This document shows positions 41,920 through 50,359 of a stretch of DNA of 64,000 nucleotides, in pieces; positions within the stretch are counted from its first letter, which is position 1, and every line of letters starts with the position of its first letter. Location of the stretch: the NCBI RefSeq assembly GCF_001468285.1, contig NZ_LNSB01000018.1, positions 1 to 64,000 on the forward strand. The letters run 5' to 3'. The stretch is from Sphingopyxis sp. HIX. GTDB lineage: Bacteria; Pseudomonadota; Alphaproteobacteria; Sphingomonadales; Sphingomonadaceae. Under the pieces are notes generated by a model that ran no database searches, was not told the DNA's origin, and saw nothing but the letters and a program-made list of their open reading frames with translations. The translations under genes and the position numbers were made by a program.

Positions 41920-42707
41920 CGGCAGGCCGCCAGCCCCTCGCGAAAGCTCGGATAGCGCGGCGTCCAGCCGAGCAGGCGTTTCGCCCGGCCGTTCGCGACG
42001 CGGCGGTTCTCGGCGTAGAAGGCGCGTGCGGCGGGCGAAAGGCCCGCTTCGTCGAGCGTCTGGAGCGGCGGCAACGGCGCGCCGAGCATCGCGCAGCCCC
42101 ATTCGACGAGGCTGTTCTGATGGCAGGGCTCGTCGTCGGCGAGGTTGTACACGCCAACCGGTCCGCGGAACGACGCGAGGATGCCGCCGGCGATGTCGTC
42201 GACATGCACGCGGCTGAAGACCTGCTCGGGCAGGTCGATCCGATGCGCGCGGCCTTCGCTTATGCGGTCGAGGATCGAACGGCCCGGGCCATAGATGCCG
42301 GGCAGGCGGAAGACGCGCACATCGCCGCGCAGCGCCTGCCACGCCGCATCGGCGGCGTTGCGGTCGGCGCGGCGGCCCTTGACCGGGGCGCTCTCGTCGA
42401 CCCACGCACCGCCCGCATCGCCATAGACGCCGGTCGAGGACAGACAGCCGACCCATGCGGCGGGGGCGAGCGCGATGGCGTCGCCATAGGCGGCGAGCAC
42501 GGGGTCGGCGCCGGCGGCCGGCGGCACCGACGACAGGATATGCGTCGCCGAACGCAGCGCCGCATGCACCGCCGCGCTATCGCCGAATGCGATCGACCCG
42601 CCGCGGCCGTTCCGCGTCGTGCCGGTCACGTCCCAGCCGCGCGCGGTCAGCCGCTCCGCCAGATGGCCCGCGGCATAGCCGAGCCCGAAAATCAGCATAG
42701 GTCCCAT
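41916..42707 (-). CDS. NAD(P)-dependent epimerase/dehydratase-like protein (YeeZ type)
   Basis: A 263-residue short-chain dehydrogenase of the extended type. MLIFGLGYAAGHLAERLTARGWDVTGTTR is the Rossmann start with the GxGYxxxH variant, YGDAGGAWVDESAP contains the active-site-type Tyr region seen in YeeZ-like proteins, and FRLPGIYGPGRSILDRI and VFSRVHVDDIAGGI are typical of the group. The substrate is unknown. It is divergent from pepN by 47 bases. Confidence 0.85.
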   Translation of the reverse strand: MGPMLIFGLGYAAGHLAERLTARGWDVTGTTRNGRGGSIAFGDSAAVHAALRSATHILSSVPPAAGADPVLAAYGDAIALAPAAWVGCLSSTGVYGDAGGAWVDESAPVKGRRADRNAADAAWQALRGDVRVFRLPGIYGPGRSILDRISEGRAHRIDLPEQVFSRVHVDDIAGGILASFRGPVGVYNLADDEPCHQNSLVEWGCAMLGAPLPPLQTLDEAGLSPAARAFYAENRRVANGRAKRLLGWTPRYPSFREGLAACR

Positions 42708-42754
42708 ACCGCGCCTTATTGCGCAGCCCGCGGGCCAAGCCTAGACCCGCCTTT

Positions 42755-45349
42755 ATGACCGATGCCTCCTCGACGCCCGCCATCCCCGTTACCATCCACC
42801 GCGGCGACTATCGCCCGCCCGAGTGGCAGGTTCCCGACATCGCGCTCGATTTTGCGCTGGGTATCGCGGAGACGAAGGTGTCGGCTAGCCTCTCAGTCAC
42901 GCGCCATGCCGACGCGCCGGTGCCGCTGGTGCTGCGCGGCGACGGGCTGACCGCGGAGGAAGTGCGCGTCGATGGCGCGGTGTGGAACGACTGGCGCATG
43001 GACGGCCCCGACCTGGTGGTCGACCTCGGCGACCGCGGCGCGGCGACGGTCGAGGTCGACACGGTGATCGATCCGAGCGCGAACACCCAGCTGATGGGGC
43101 TTTACGCCTCGAATGACATGCTCTGCACCCAGTGCGAGGCGGAGGGTTTCCGCCGCATCACCTTCCACCCCGATCGTCCCGACGTGCTGAGCCGCTATCG
43201 GGTGCGCATGACGGGGGACAAGGCGAAATTCCCGATCCTGCTGTCGAACGGCAATTGCATCGAGCAGGGCGAGGGTGCCGACGGCACGCATTGGGCGCTG
43301 TGGGAAGATCCGTGGCCGAAACCCTCCTATCTCTTCGCGCTCGTCGCCGGCGACCTGGTGGTCAACCGCGACAGCTTCACGACGATGTCGGGACGCAAGG
43401 TCGAGCTCGGCATCTGGGTGCGCGAAGGCGATGTCGAGCGCACCGGCCACGCGATGCAGGCGCTCAAGGACAGCATGGCGTGGGACGAGCGCGTCTATGG
43501 CCGCGAGTACGACCTCGACCTGTTCAACATCGTCGCGGTCAGCGATTTCAACATGGGAGCGATGGAGAACAAGGGGCTCAACGTCTTCAACACCCGCTAC
43601 ATCCTCGCCGACCCCGACACCGCGACCGACGTGGACTATGACGGGGTGCAGGGCGTCGTCGCGCACGAATATTTCCACAATTGGTCGGGCAACCGCGTCA
43701 CCTGCCGCGACTGGTTCCAGCTCAGCCTGAAAGAGGGCTTCACCGTCTTTCGCGACCAGAGCTTTTCGGCCGATATGGGCTCGTCCCCGGTCAAAAGGAT
43801 CGAGGACGTCCGCCTGCTGCGCGCCGCGCAATTCCCCGAGGATGCGGGGCCGCTCGCGCACCCGATCCGGCCCGACTCCTATCAGGAGATCAGCAACTTC
43901 TACACCGCGACGGTCTATAACAAGGGCGCCGAGATCATCCGGATGATGGCGACGCTGCTGGGGCCCGAGCGCTTCCGCGCGGGCACCGACCTCTATTTCG
44001 ACCGCCACGACGGCGAAGCCGCGACCTGCGAGGACTTCGTCCGCGCGATGGAGGTGGGCGGCGACATCGACCTTGGCCAGTTCCGCCGCTGGTACGAACA
44101 GGCGGGGACGCCGCGGCTGACTTTGTCGCTCGCCGAGGAAGGCGGGGAGTGGGTCGTGAACATCGCGCAGACGGTGCCGGCGACCCCGGGCCAGCCCGAC
44201 AAGCGCCCGATGATGATGCCGCTGCGCCTCGCGGCCTTTGCGATGGGCGGCAACGGGGCGGCGATGCCCGATACGCTGGTGACCTTGACCGGCGACAATC
44301 AGCGGGTAGCGCTCGGCAAGTTCGATGCGCGCCCCGCGCTGTCGATCAACCGCGGTTTCTCGGCGCCGGTGATCGTCGACTATGTCCGCGCGCCGGGCGA
44401 ACTCGCCTGGCTCGCTGCGCACGACGACGATCCTTTCGCGCGCTACGAAGCGTTGCAGCAGCTGATGCTCGACACTTTGGTGGCGGCCGTGTCGGGCGAG
44501 ACCGCCGACCATCAGGCGGTGATTGACGCGGTCGCAGGAACGCTCGCCGGACGCGGCGGCGATCCGGCCTTCGTCGCCGAGGCGGTGTTGCTACCGAGCG
44601 AAGCCTTCATCGGCGACCAGATGGTGACGGTCGACCCCGACGCGATCCGCCGCGAGCGGCTGGCGCTGCAGGCGGCGATCGGCCGCGCGCTCGAGGGCGA
44701 ATGGCGCGATATCCTCGCGGGCGCGTGCCCGCCCGCGACCGACCTGTCGCCCAAGGCCAAGGGCGGCCGCCGCCTGCGCGGCGTCGCGATCGCCTATCTC
44801 GCCGCCACCGGCATCGCCGATGTGCCGGCGCTGGTGTTCGACATCTTCTCGAACGCCGATGGCATGACCGAACGCCAGGCCGCGCTCGCGACCTTGGCCC
44901 ACGGCGACAGCGACGAGCGGACGCACGCGCTGGACATCTTCTACCAGCGCTACCGCGACAATCCGCTGGTGCTCGACAAATGGTTCCAGGTGCAGGCCTG
45001 GTCGCTGCGCCCCGATACGGTCGATGCGGTGCAGGAGCTGGCGAGGCACCCCGACTTCACGCTGGCGAACCCCAATCGCGTGCGCTCGCTCTACGGCGCA
45101 CTGACGGGCAACCAGGCGGCGTTCCACCAGGCCGACGGCGCGGGTTACAAGCTGATCGCCGACTTGGTGATCGCGCTCGACCCCAAGAACCCGCAGACTG
45201 CGGCGCGGATGATCCCGCCGCTGGGACGCTGGAAACGCTTCGACGAGGGGAGGGCGGCGATGATGCGGGCCGAGCTCGAGCGCATCCTGGCGCAGCCGGG
45301 GCTGTCGAGGGACACGACGGAGCAGGCTTCGAAGAGCCTACTCGGCTGA
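42755..45349 (+). CDS. pepN: Aminopeptidase N (M1 family)
   Basis: An 864-residue zinc aminopeptidase that removes N-terminal residues from peptides in the cytoplasm. The exopeptidase motif GAMEN is at 268-272, the zinc motif HEYFHNWSGNRV begins at 304 and the third ligand Glu is about 327 in LKEGFTVFRDQ. The N-terminal substrate-anchoring part (CTQCEAEGFRRITFHPDRPD) and the C-terminal HEAT-like helical domain (about 540-864) are complete, so this is the bacterial PepN subtype. The start is ATG 42755. It is the only gene here with this function. Confidence 0.95.
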   Translation: MTDASSTPAIPVTIHRGDYRPPEWQVPDIALDFALGIAETKVSASLSVTRHADAPVPLVLRGDGLTAEEVRVDGAVWNDWRMDGPDLVVDLGDRGAATVEVDTVIDPSANTQLMGLYASNDMLCTQCEAEGFRRITFHPDRPDVLSRYRVRMTGDKAKFPILLSNGNCIEQGEGADGTHWALWEDPWPKPSYLFALVAGDLVVNRDSFTTMSGRKVELGIWVREGDVERTGHAMQALKDSMAWDERVYGREYDLDLFNIVAVSDFNMGAMENKGLNVFNTRYILADPDTATDVDYDGVQGVVAHEYFHNWSGNRVTCRDWFQLSLKEGFTVFRDQSFSADMGSSPVKRIEDVRLLRAAQFPEDAGPLAHPIRPDSYQEISNFYTATVYNKGAEIIRMMATLLGPERFRAGTDLYFDRHDGEAATCEDFVRAMEVGGDIDLGQFRRWYEQAGTPRLTLSLAEEGGEWVVNIAQTVPATPGQPDKRPMMMPLRLAAFAMGGNGAAMPDTLVTLTGDNQRVALGKFDARPALSINRGFSAPVIVDYVRAPGELAWLAAHDDDPFARYEALQQLMLDTLVAAVSGETADHQAVIDAVAGTLAGRGGDPAFVAEAVLLPSEAFIGDQMVTVDPDAIRRERLALQAAIGRALEGEWRDILAGACPPATDLSPKAKGGRRLRGVAIAYLAATGIADVPALVFDIFSNADGMTERQAALATLAHGDSDERTHALDIFYQRYRDNPLVLDKWFQVQAWSLRPDTVDAVQELARHPDFTLANPNRVRSLYGALTGNQAAFHQADGAGYKLIADLVIALDPKNPQTAARMIPPLGRWKRFDEGRAAMMRAELERILAQPGLSRDTTEQASKSLLG

Positions 45350-45402
45350 CAAAGGCTTTGAGGTGGGGAGCGGACGTCTTGTTTCGCCCGTAGCCCGCCG
45401 CC

Positions 45403-45723
45403 TCAGCTTGCCGAAAACAGCTTCGTCCCCGCCACGCCGATCACGATCAGCGCCATGAAGCCCATCTGCGCCGCGCCGACGCGTTCGTCGAACAGGAGGA
45501 TGCCGCCGATGATCACCCCGACCGCGCCGAGGCCGGTCCAGATCGCATAGGCCGTGCCCGCGGAAATGTCGCGCATCGCAAAGGCGAGCAGCGCCATGTT
45601 GAGGAAGCTCAGCGAAACGGGAACCAGCGAGGCCTGCCACGACCCGATGGTCGCGGCCCATTTCAGGCTGAGCGCCCAGCAGATTTCGGTGAAGACGGCG
45701 ATGGCAAGGATGAACCATCCCAT
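45403..45723 (-). CDS. SMR family exporter, SugE/Gdx-like
   Basis: A 106-residue four-helix small multidrug resistance protein. MGWFILAIAVFTEICWALSLKWA has the essential glutamate (about 13) and the Trp-Ala pattern, and DISAGTAYAIWTGLGAVGVIIGGILLFDERVG is characteristic of the SugE/Gdx branch rather than EmrE. Members export guanidinium or quaternary ammonium compounds as antiparallel dimers. I looked for a guanidine riboswitch upstream and did not find a convincing one. It converges on pepN. Confidence 0.9.
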   Translation of the reverse strand: MGWFILAIAVFTEICWALSLKWAATIGSWQASLVPVSLSFLNMALLAFAMRDISAGTAYAIWTGLGAVGVIIGGILLFDERVGAAQMGFMALIVIGVAGTKLFSAS

Positions 45724-45852
45724 GGGGGATTCCCTTCGAGGTTGCGGGCTCGAAGGACGCGCGATGCCGGAAACCCGAAAGAGGCAGCGCGAAGCGGCAG
45801 TAGCTGCCGCGCGCGGCGTCCCTAGCGGGGGCGCGGCGTCATGGCAAGGCGG

Positions 45853-46479
45853 CTAGCCCCCCAGCCACCCCGCGACATCGACCGCCACCTTGTTCGCCGC
45901 GCGTGTCAGCGCCTCGCCCACGGGCTTGGCTTCGACCACGCCGCCCAGGCTTTCGCGTGCTTCGAAGCGGCGCTGGGTGACGTTCTTGCCGCCGGCTGCG
46001 ACCAGCATCGCCTGATAGACGACGACTGCCTCGCCGGTGCGGGCATCGACGCCGAATTCCATCAGCTGGCCTGCGAGCTGTTCGCCCGGCGCGGTCAGAT
46101 ACTGGCCTTCGTCGAGGACGACCCGGCCCGAGCGTGCGGCGACGGTTTCGCTGATCAGCCGCTGGAACAGGCGCTGCGGCGCCTCGACCCATTGCGCGTC
46201 CTTGACGTAAGCGACGCTGGCGCCGTCCTGCTGCACCGGGATGCGCTGCGTGCGCAATTTCTGCGGCGCGGTGGGGATGAGGATGGTGAGCGTCGCGGCC
46301 TCGGCCGCGGTGCGCGCGGCGCCCGCGGGCGGGGCGGCATCGGCGTCGAGCGTGAGCAGGAAGGGCGGCGGCTTGCCGCCCAAGCTGAAGCAGCCGGATA
46401 GGGTGAGCGTGGCGCCGAGCATCAGGGGCGCGAGCAGCAGCGGGGTGCGAAGGGTGCGGATCATGCGGCTGGTCCTCAT
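45853..46479 (-). CDS. ABC-type transport auxiliary lipoprotein (PqiC/MlaA-adjacent type)
   Basis: A 208-residue lipoprotein: MRTSRMIRTLRTPLLLAPLMLGATLTLSGCFSLG, with lipobox LSGC near residue 30. The body has the pattern of the ABC_trans_aux/PqiC family (LTLDADAAPP, TILIPTAPQKLRTQRIPV, VEAPQRLFQRLISETVAA). Such lipoproteins pair with MCE-domain transporters. Its ATG overlaps the mlaD stop as ATGA, so it is the last gene of the lipid-transport operon. Role by context: outer-membrane-side partner of the MCE complex. Confidence 0.86.
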   Translation of the reverse strand: MRTSRMIRTLRTPLLLAPLMLGATLTLSGCFSLGGKPPPFLLTLDADAAPPAGAARTAAEAATLTILIPTAPQKLRTQRIPVQQDGASVAYVKDAQWVEAPQRLFQRLISETVAARSGRVVLDEGQYLTAPGEQLAGQLMEFGVDARTGEAVVVYQAMLVAAGGKNVTQRRFEARESLGGVVEAKPVGEALTRAANKVAVDVAGWLGG

Positions 46480-47417
46480 TGCTTGTAGTCGGGCAGCTTG
46501 CTGCCGCTGATGACGGCGCCCGCGCCCTGCTGGTCGAGCTTGTCGGTGAGGCTGGAGAGCGAGGCCGAGGTGCGGCGGAGGTCGCGGATCAGCGCGTTCG
46601 CTTCGGGGATCGTCGTTTCGCTGAAGGTCTTGAGCCCCGGCCGCGCATCAGCGATCGCGCCTTCCAATGTCTTCATCGAATTGTTCGCCGAGGCGAGCGT
46701 GTCGCGCAGATTGCGCATCGCGGGGTCGACGTTGCGGTCGATCGTCCCCTGCGTCGTCGCGGCGAGATTGCCGATCTGCTCCGCGGCAAGCCCTGTCTGC
46801 TGGATCGCGATGCGCGTGTCGGCGAGCGCACGTTCGAGCGCCGGGCCGTTGCGCGCGAGGATCGCGGTCGACGCTTCGACGTTGTTGAGGATGCCGCGCA
46901 GGCTCGCCTGATTCTCGTCGTCGGCGAGTTCGGCGAGGCGTTCGGTGAGCGTCGAGAGGCGCTGGAGCAATTGCGGCGCGGTGTTGAGCAGTTCGCCGAG
47001 ACCGCCGACGCGTACCGGGATCGTCGGCTTGCCGTCCGGCCCCTTGTCGGTGATCGGCGGCGCGCCCTTGACCCCGCCCGTCAGCGAAATCTGCGACACG
47101 CCAGTGAAGCCGACGCCTTCGAGCGCAGCGGTGGTGCCCTGGACGATCGGGACGCCCTCGTTGACCTCGATGCGGACGCGGACGAATTGCGGATCGTTGG
47201 GGAGCAGCGCGATCTCCTTGACCTGACCCACGGGCACGCCCGAATATTGGACCTGCGCGCCCTTGTTCAGCCCGTCGACCGACTGTTTGAAATAGACGTC
47301 ATATTCGCGCTTGTCGCCGCCGCTGTCATTGGCGAGCCAGACGACGAAGATCGCGAGCGCCGCGGTGAAGAGAAGGACGAAGGCGCCGACGAGGACGTTG
47401 TTCGAGCGAGTTTCCAT
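46476..47417 (-). CDS. mlaD: MlaD family MCE-domain substrate-binding protein
   Basis: A 313-residue inner-membrane-anchored protein of the lipid-transport ABC complex. One N-terminal helix (about 9-30, VLVGAFVLLFTAALAIFVVWLA) precedes the MCE domain: DVYFKQSVDGLNKGAQVQYSGVPVGQVKEIAL, VEGVGFTGVSQISLTGG region. After about residue 145 a long helical coiled coil (ERLAELADDENQASLRGIL...) extends to the end, longer than E. coli MlaD. It forms a ring carrying lipids between membranes. Its start overlaps the ATPase stop as TGATG. Confidence 0.92.
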   Translation of the reverse strand: METRSNNVLVGAFVLLFTAALAIFVVWLANDSGGDKREYDVYFKQSVDGLNKGAQVQYSGVPVGQVKEIALLPNDPQFVRVRIEVNEGVPIVQGTTAALEGVGFTGVSQISLTGGVKGAPPITDKGPDGKPTIPVRVGGLGELLNTAPQLLQRLSTLTERLAELADDENQASLRGILNNVEASTAILARNGPALERALADTRIAIQQTGLAAEQIGNLAATTQGTIDRNVDPAMRNLRDTLASANNSMKTLEGAIADARPGLKTFSETTIPEANALIRDLRRTSASLSSLTDKLDQQGAGAVISGSKLPDYKQ

Positions 47418-48298
47418 CAGTCGTTCCTATCGACGCCAAAGACGGGCGATTTTGCGGTTTGGTTCCCGCCCGCCGCCGCGCGGCCGCGCGGTCCGTTGAA
47501 ATAATCCTGTATCCACGGATGCTCGGTGGCAAGCAGTTCCGGGATGGTGCCGATCGCGATCACCTTCTTTTCGGCGAGCACCGCGACGCGGTCGCAGGTC
47601 GCATAGAGCGAGTCGAGGTCGTGGGTGATCAGGAAGACGGTGAGTCCCATCGTGTCGGCGAGCTCGCGGATGAGTTCGTCGAACTTGGCGGCGCCGATCG
47701 GGTCGAGCCCCGCGGTCGGCTCGTCGAGGAAGAGCAGGGCAGGGTCGAGCGCGAGCGCGCGCGCGAGGCCGGCGCGCTTGACCATGCCGCCCGACAGCTC
47801 GGCGGGATATTTGGGGCCCGCATCGGAGGGCAGCCCAACCATCGCCACCTTGTAGGCGGCGATCTCGTCGAGCAGTTTCTGGTCGAGCCGTGGATAATAT
47901 TCGCGCAGCGGGACCTGGATATTCTCGGCGACGCTCAGCGTCGAGAAGAGCGCCCCGCCCTGGAACATCACGCCCCAGCGGCGGCGCAGGTCGCGCGATT
48001 CCTCTTCGTCGGCGATTTCGCTCAGGGTCTTGCCATAGACTTCGATCTCGCCCGCGTCGGGGGTCTGGAGGCCGATGATCGAGCGCATCAGCACCGATTT
48101 GCCGGTGCCCGACCCGCCCACGACGCCCAAGATTTCGCCCGAGCGGACGTCGAGATCGAGCCCGTCGTGGATCACCGCATCGCCGAATTTGTTGACGAGG
48201 CCGCGGATGCAGATCGCCTTGTCGAACTGCTCGGGCCGCACCGCGTCGGCGGCGGCGATCTCTTCCTTGAGCTGCTGTTCTTCGAGTTCGTCGGCCAT
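47417..48298 (-). CDS. mlaF: MlaF family ABC ATPase
   Basis: A 293-residue ATPase with an acidic N-terminal lead (MADELEEQQLKEEI), Walker A GGSGTGKS, signature LSGGMVKRAGLARAL, Walker B LLFLDEPTAGLDP and ITHDLDSL. The LSGGM-V-R form is typical of the Mkl/MlaF group. It powers the MlaE permease in retrograde or anterograde phospholipid transport and keeps outer-membrane asymmetry. Its ATG overlaps the permease stop (TGATG). An alternative ATG three codons earlier is possible. Confidence 0.93.
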   Translation of the reverse strand: MADELEEQQLKEEIAAADAVRPEQFDKAICIRGLVNKFGDAVIHDGLDLDVRSGEILGVVGGSGTGKSVLMRSIIGLQTPDAGEIEVYGKTLSEIADEEESRDLRRRWGVMFQGGALFSTLSVAENIQVPLREYYPRLDQKLLDEIAAYKVAMVGLPSDAGPKYPAELSGGMVKRAGLARALALDPALLFLDEPTAGLDPIGAAKFDELIRELADTMGLTVFLITHDLDSLYATCDRVAVLAEKKVIAIGTIPELLATEHPWIQDYFNGPRGRAAAGGNQTAKSPVFGVDRND

Positions 48299-49404
48299 CA
48301 ATTCCATCCGATCGACGAGAAGAAGACCGCGAAAAAGGCGTCGAGCACGATCACGAGGAAGATCGCCGCGACCACCGCCGAGGTGGTGCGCTGGCCGACT
48401 TCCTCGGCATTCTGGCGCACCTGCATGCCTTCGTAGCAGCCGGTGACGCCGATCAGCACGCCGAACACCGGCGCCTTGATCAGCATCGCCCAGAAATCGG
48501 TCATCGGGATGATGTCGCGCAGCAGCTGGATATAGGTGAGCGGCGGGATTTCGAGGCCGATCCAGCAGAAGACGCCGCCGCCGATGATCGCGCAGATGCT
48601 GGCATAGAAGCCGAGCAGCGGCATCAATATCGTAGCGGCTGCGACGCGCGGCAGCACGATCGCTTCCATCGGCGAGACGCCGATCGTGCGCATCGCGTCG
48701 ATTTCCTCGGTCAGCTTCATCGTGCCGATCTGCGCGGCAAAGGCGCTGCCCGAGCGGCCCGCGACCATGATCGCGGTCATGAGCAAGCCGAGCTCGCGGA
48801 TCGAGGCGCGGCCGACGAGGTTGATCGTGAACACCTCGAGCCCGAACTGGCGCAGCTGCACCGCGCCCTGCTGCGCGACGACGATGCCGATCAGGAAGGT
48901 CATCAGCCCGATGATGGGGAGGGCGTCGACGCCGACGGTCTGGAATCGCGTGACGATCGCGTGCCAGCGGAGGCGGCGGCGCGCGCGGAGCTGCGTGCCG
49001 AGCGCCATGAGCATCGCGCCGAAGAAACCGATGATGCCGAGCAGTTCGTTCCACACCGCGGTGCTCGCGATGCCGACCTGTTCGAGCATGCGGTGGATCG
49101 CGGAACGGCGGTCGCGGTGGACGCGATAGTCGCTCTTGTCGCTGGCGAGCGCGTCGAGCAGCCGCTTCGCCTCCTCGCTGGCGCCGGTGATCTGCGATCC
49201 ATGCTCGCGTGCTGTGCGCGTGACGATCCACGCGCCGACGGTGTCGACGCGTTCGACGGCCGAGAGGTCGAGCGAGGCGATAGGGCCGAGCGCGTCGAGC
49301 CGGGCGGGCAGGTCGCCGAGCCGCGCGAGCGTCAGCCGCCCGGTGAAACGGACATCGGCGCCGCCGGCGCCATCGCTTGTTTCGAAGTCCGCCCGGGCCA
49401 CCAT
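48298..49404 (-). CDS. mlaE: MlaE permease fused to an N-terminal STAS domain
   Basis: A 368-residue permease. Residues about 120-368 hold the MlaE transmembrane domain with MVAGRSGSAFAAQIGTMKLTEEIDAMRTIGVSPMEAIVLPR, the conserved coupling segment, and GVTGCYEGMQV. Residues 1-115 look like a STAS/MlaB domain (RFTGRLTLARLGDLPARL, LDLSAVERVDTVGAWIV), so MlaB is fused in place of being separate. First gene of the mlaE-F-D-lipoprotein operon, and convergent-free: the HAD gene diverges 97 bases away. Confidence 0.92.
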   Translation of the reverse strand: MVARADFETSDGAGGADVRFTGRLTLARLGDLPARLDALGPIASLDLSAVERVDTVGAWIVTRTAREHGSQITGASEEAKRLLDALASDKSDYRVHRDRRSAIHRMLEQVGIASTAVWNELLGIIGFFGAMLMALGTQLRARRRLRWHAIVTRFQTVGVDALPIIGLMTFLIGIVVAQQGAVQLRQFGLEVFTINLVGRASIRELGLLMTAIMVAGRSGSAFAAQIGTMKLTEEIDAMRTIGVSPMEAIVLPRVAAATILMPLLGFYASICAIIGGGVFCWIGLEIPPLTYIQLLRDIIPMTDFWAMLIKAPVFGVLIGVTGCYEGMQVRQNAEEVGQRTTSAVVAAIFLVIVLDAFFAVFFSSIGWN

Positions 49405-49501
49405 CGCGCACGACCTTGTATTATTTGGACAATGACGGCAAGCGAATCCCGCCGCCCGCCCCGGCCTTGGCCGCGCCGCCGAACGCGGCTAAGAGGCTCA
49501 A

Positions 49502-50221
49502 ATGGATGATTTATCCGTCCCCGTCGTGCCCGACTATGCGCATCGCGTCGCGATGTACGACATGGACCGCACGATCACGCGCGCGGGCACCTACAGCGGA
49601 TTCCTGATGCATGTGGTGCGGCGGCGCCAGCAATGGCGGATGCTGCTGACCCCGCTCGTGGGGCTCGCGGGCGCGGCTTACACGCTAGGGCTGATCGACC
49701 GCTCGCGGCTGAAGGCGATCAATCTGCGGCTGCTGATCGGCCCGCGCTTCCGCCGCGACGAGATCGCGCCGCTCGCCGAAAGCTATGCCGACAAGGTGGT
49801 CGCGCGCGGGCTGCACGGTGCGGCACTCGCACAGCTCGAGGCCGACCGCGCGGCGGGCTACCGCGTGCTGCTCGCGACCGCTTCCTTCCACCTCTATGTC
49901 GATGCGATCGCCCGGCGGCTGGGGATCGAGGATGTGCTCGCGACGCGGCTCGACGAACCCGACGGCGCCGACCATGTCCATGCGCGCCTGTCGGGCGACA
50001 ATTGTTACGGCGAGGCGAAATTCGCGCGCATCTCCGACTGGATGGCGGCGAATGCGATCACGCGCGACGCCGCGCATATCCGCGCCTATTCGGACCATGT
50101 GTCCGACCACCCGATGCTGCACTTCGCCGACGAGGCGGTCGCGACGACGCCGTCGCGGAAGCTGAGGAAGCTGGCGCCGCGCATGGGGTGGACGGTGGTC
50201 GACTGGCGGGCGCGGAAGTAG
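49502..50221 (+). CDS. HAD-IB family phosphatase
   Basis: A 239-residue hydrolase with motif I AMYDMDRTIT (Asp20 nucleophile, Asp22 acid/base), motif II in VLLATASFHLYV, and motif III/IV in YSDHVSDHPML. The cap is helical, as in the SerB/CicA-like subfamily IB; it may act on a phospholipid or phosphoserine-like substrate. Its substrate is uncertain. It diverges from the Mla operon and is followed by a modular repeat. Confidence 0.86.
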   Translation: MDDLSVPVVPDYAHRVAMYDMDRTITRAGTYSGFLMHVVRRRQQWRMLLTPLVGLAGAAYTLGLIDRSRLKAINLRLLIGPRFRRDEIAPLAESYADKVVARGLHGAALAQLEADRAAGYRVLLATASFHLYVDAIARRLGIEDVLATRLDEPDGADHVHARLSGDNCYGEAKFARISDWMAANAITRDAAHIRAYSDHVSDHPMLHFADEAVATTPSRKLRKLAPRMGWTVVDWRARK

Positions 50222-50227
50222 AATCCA

Positions 50228-50355
50228 CTCCCGCAAGCGGGAGGGGCAGCGAGACTTACGAGCTTGCTCGTTAGTCGCAGCGGGGTGGGCCGACGCGACG
50301 TCGATAGCTCGCTATGCTCGCGCCCACCCCTAACCCCTCCCGCCTGCGGGAGGGG
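50228..50355. repeat. Modular inverted repeat, type A copy
   Basis: The element starts with CTCCCGCAAGCGGGAGGGG, contains GAGACTT-ACGAG-CTTG-CTCGT-TAGTCGCAG, CGGGGTGGGC, a variable GC hairpin and GCCCACCCC, and ends with CCTCCCGCCTGCGGGAGGGG. The copy at 63303-63417 carries the same blocks on the opposite strand. It lies between the HAD gene and the convergent trans-sulfuration gene. Confidence 0.82.
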
Positions 50356-50359
50356 AAAA

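Noticed and set aside
45724-45852. Guanidine-I riboswitch before the SugE/Gdx gene
   Set aside because: A CTAGGGACGCC stretch is present on the minus strand, but the conserved TGGTCCGAG and AAAGCCCGGGAG parts are absent.
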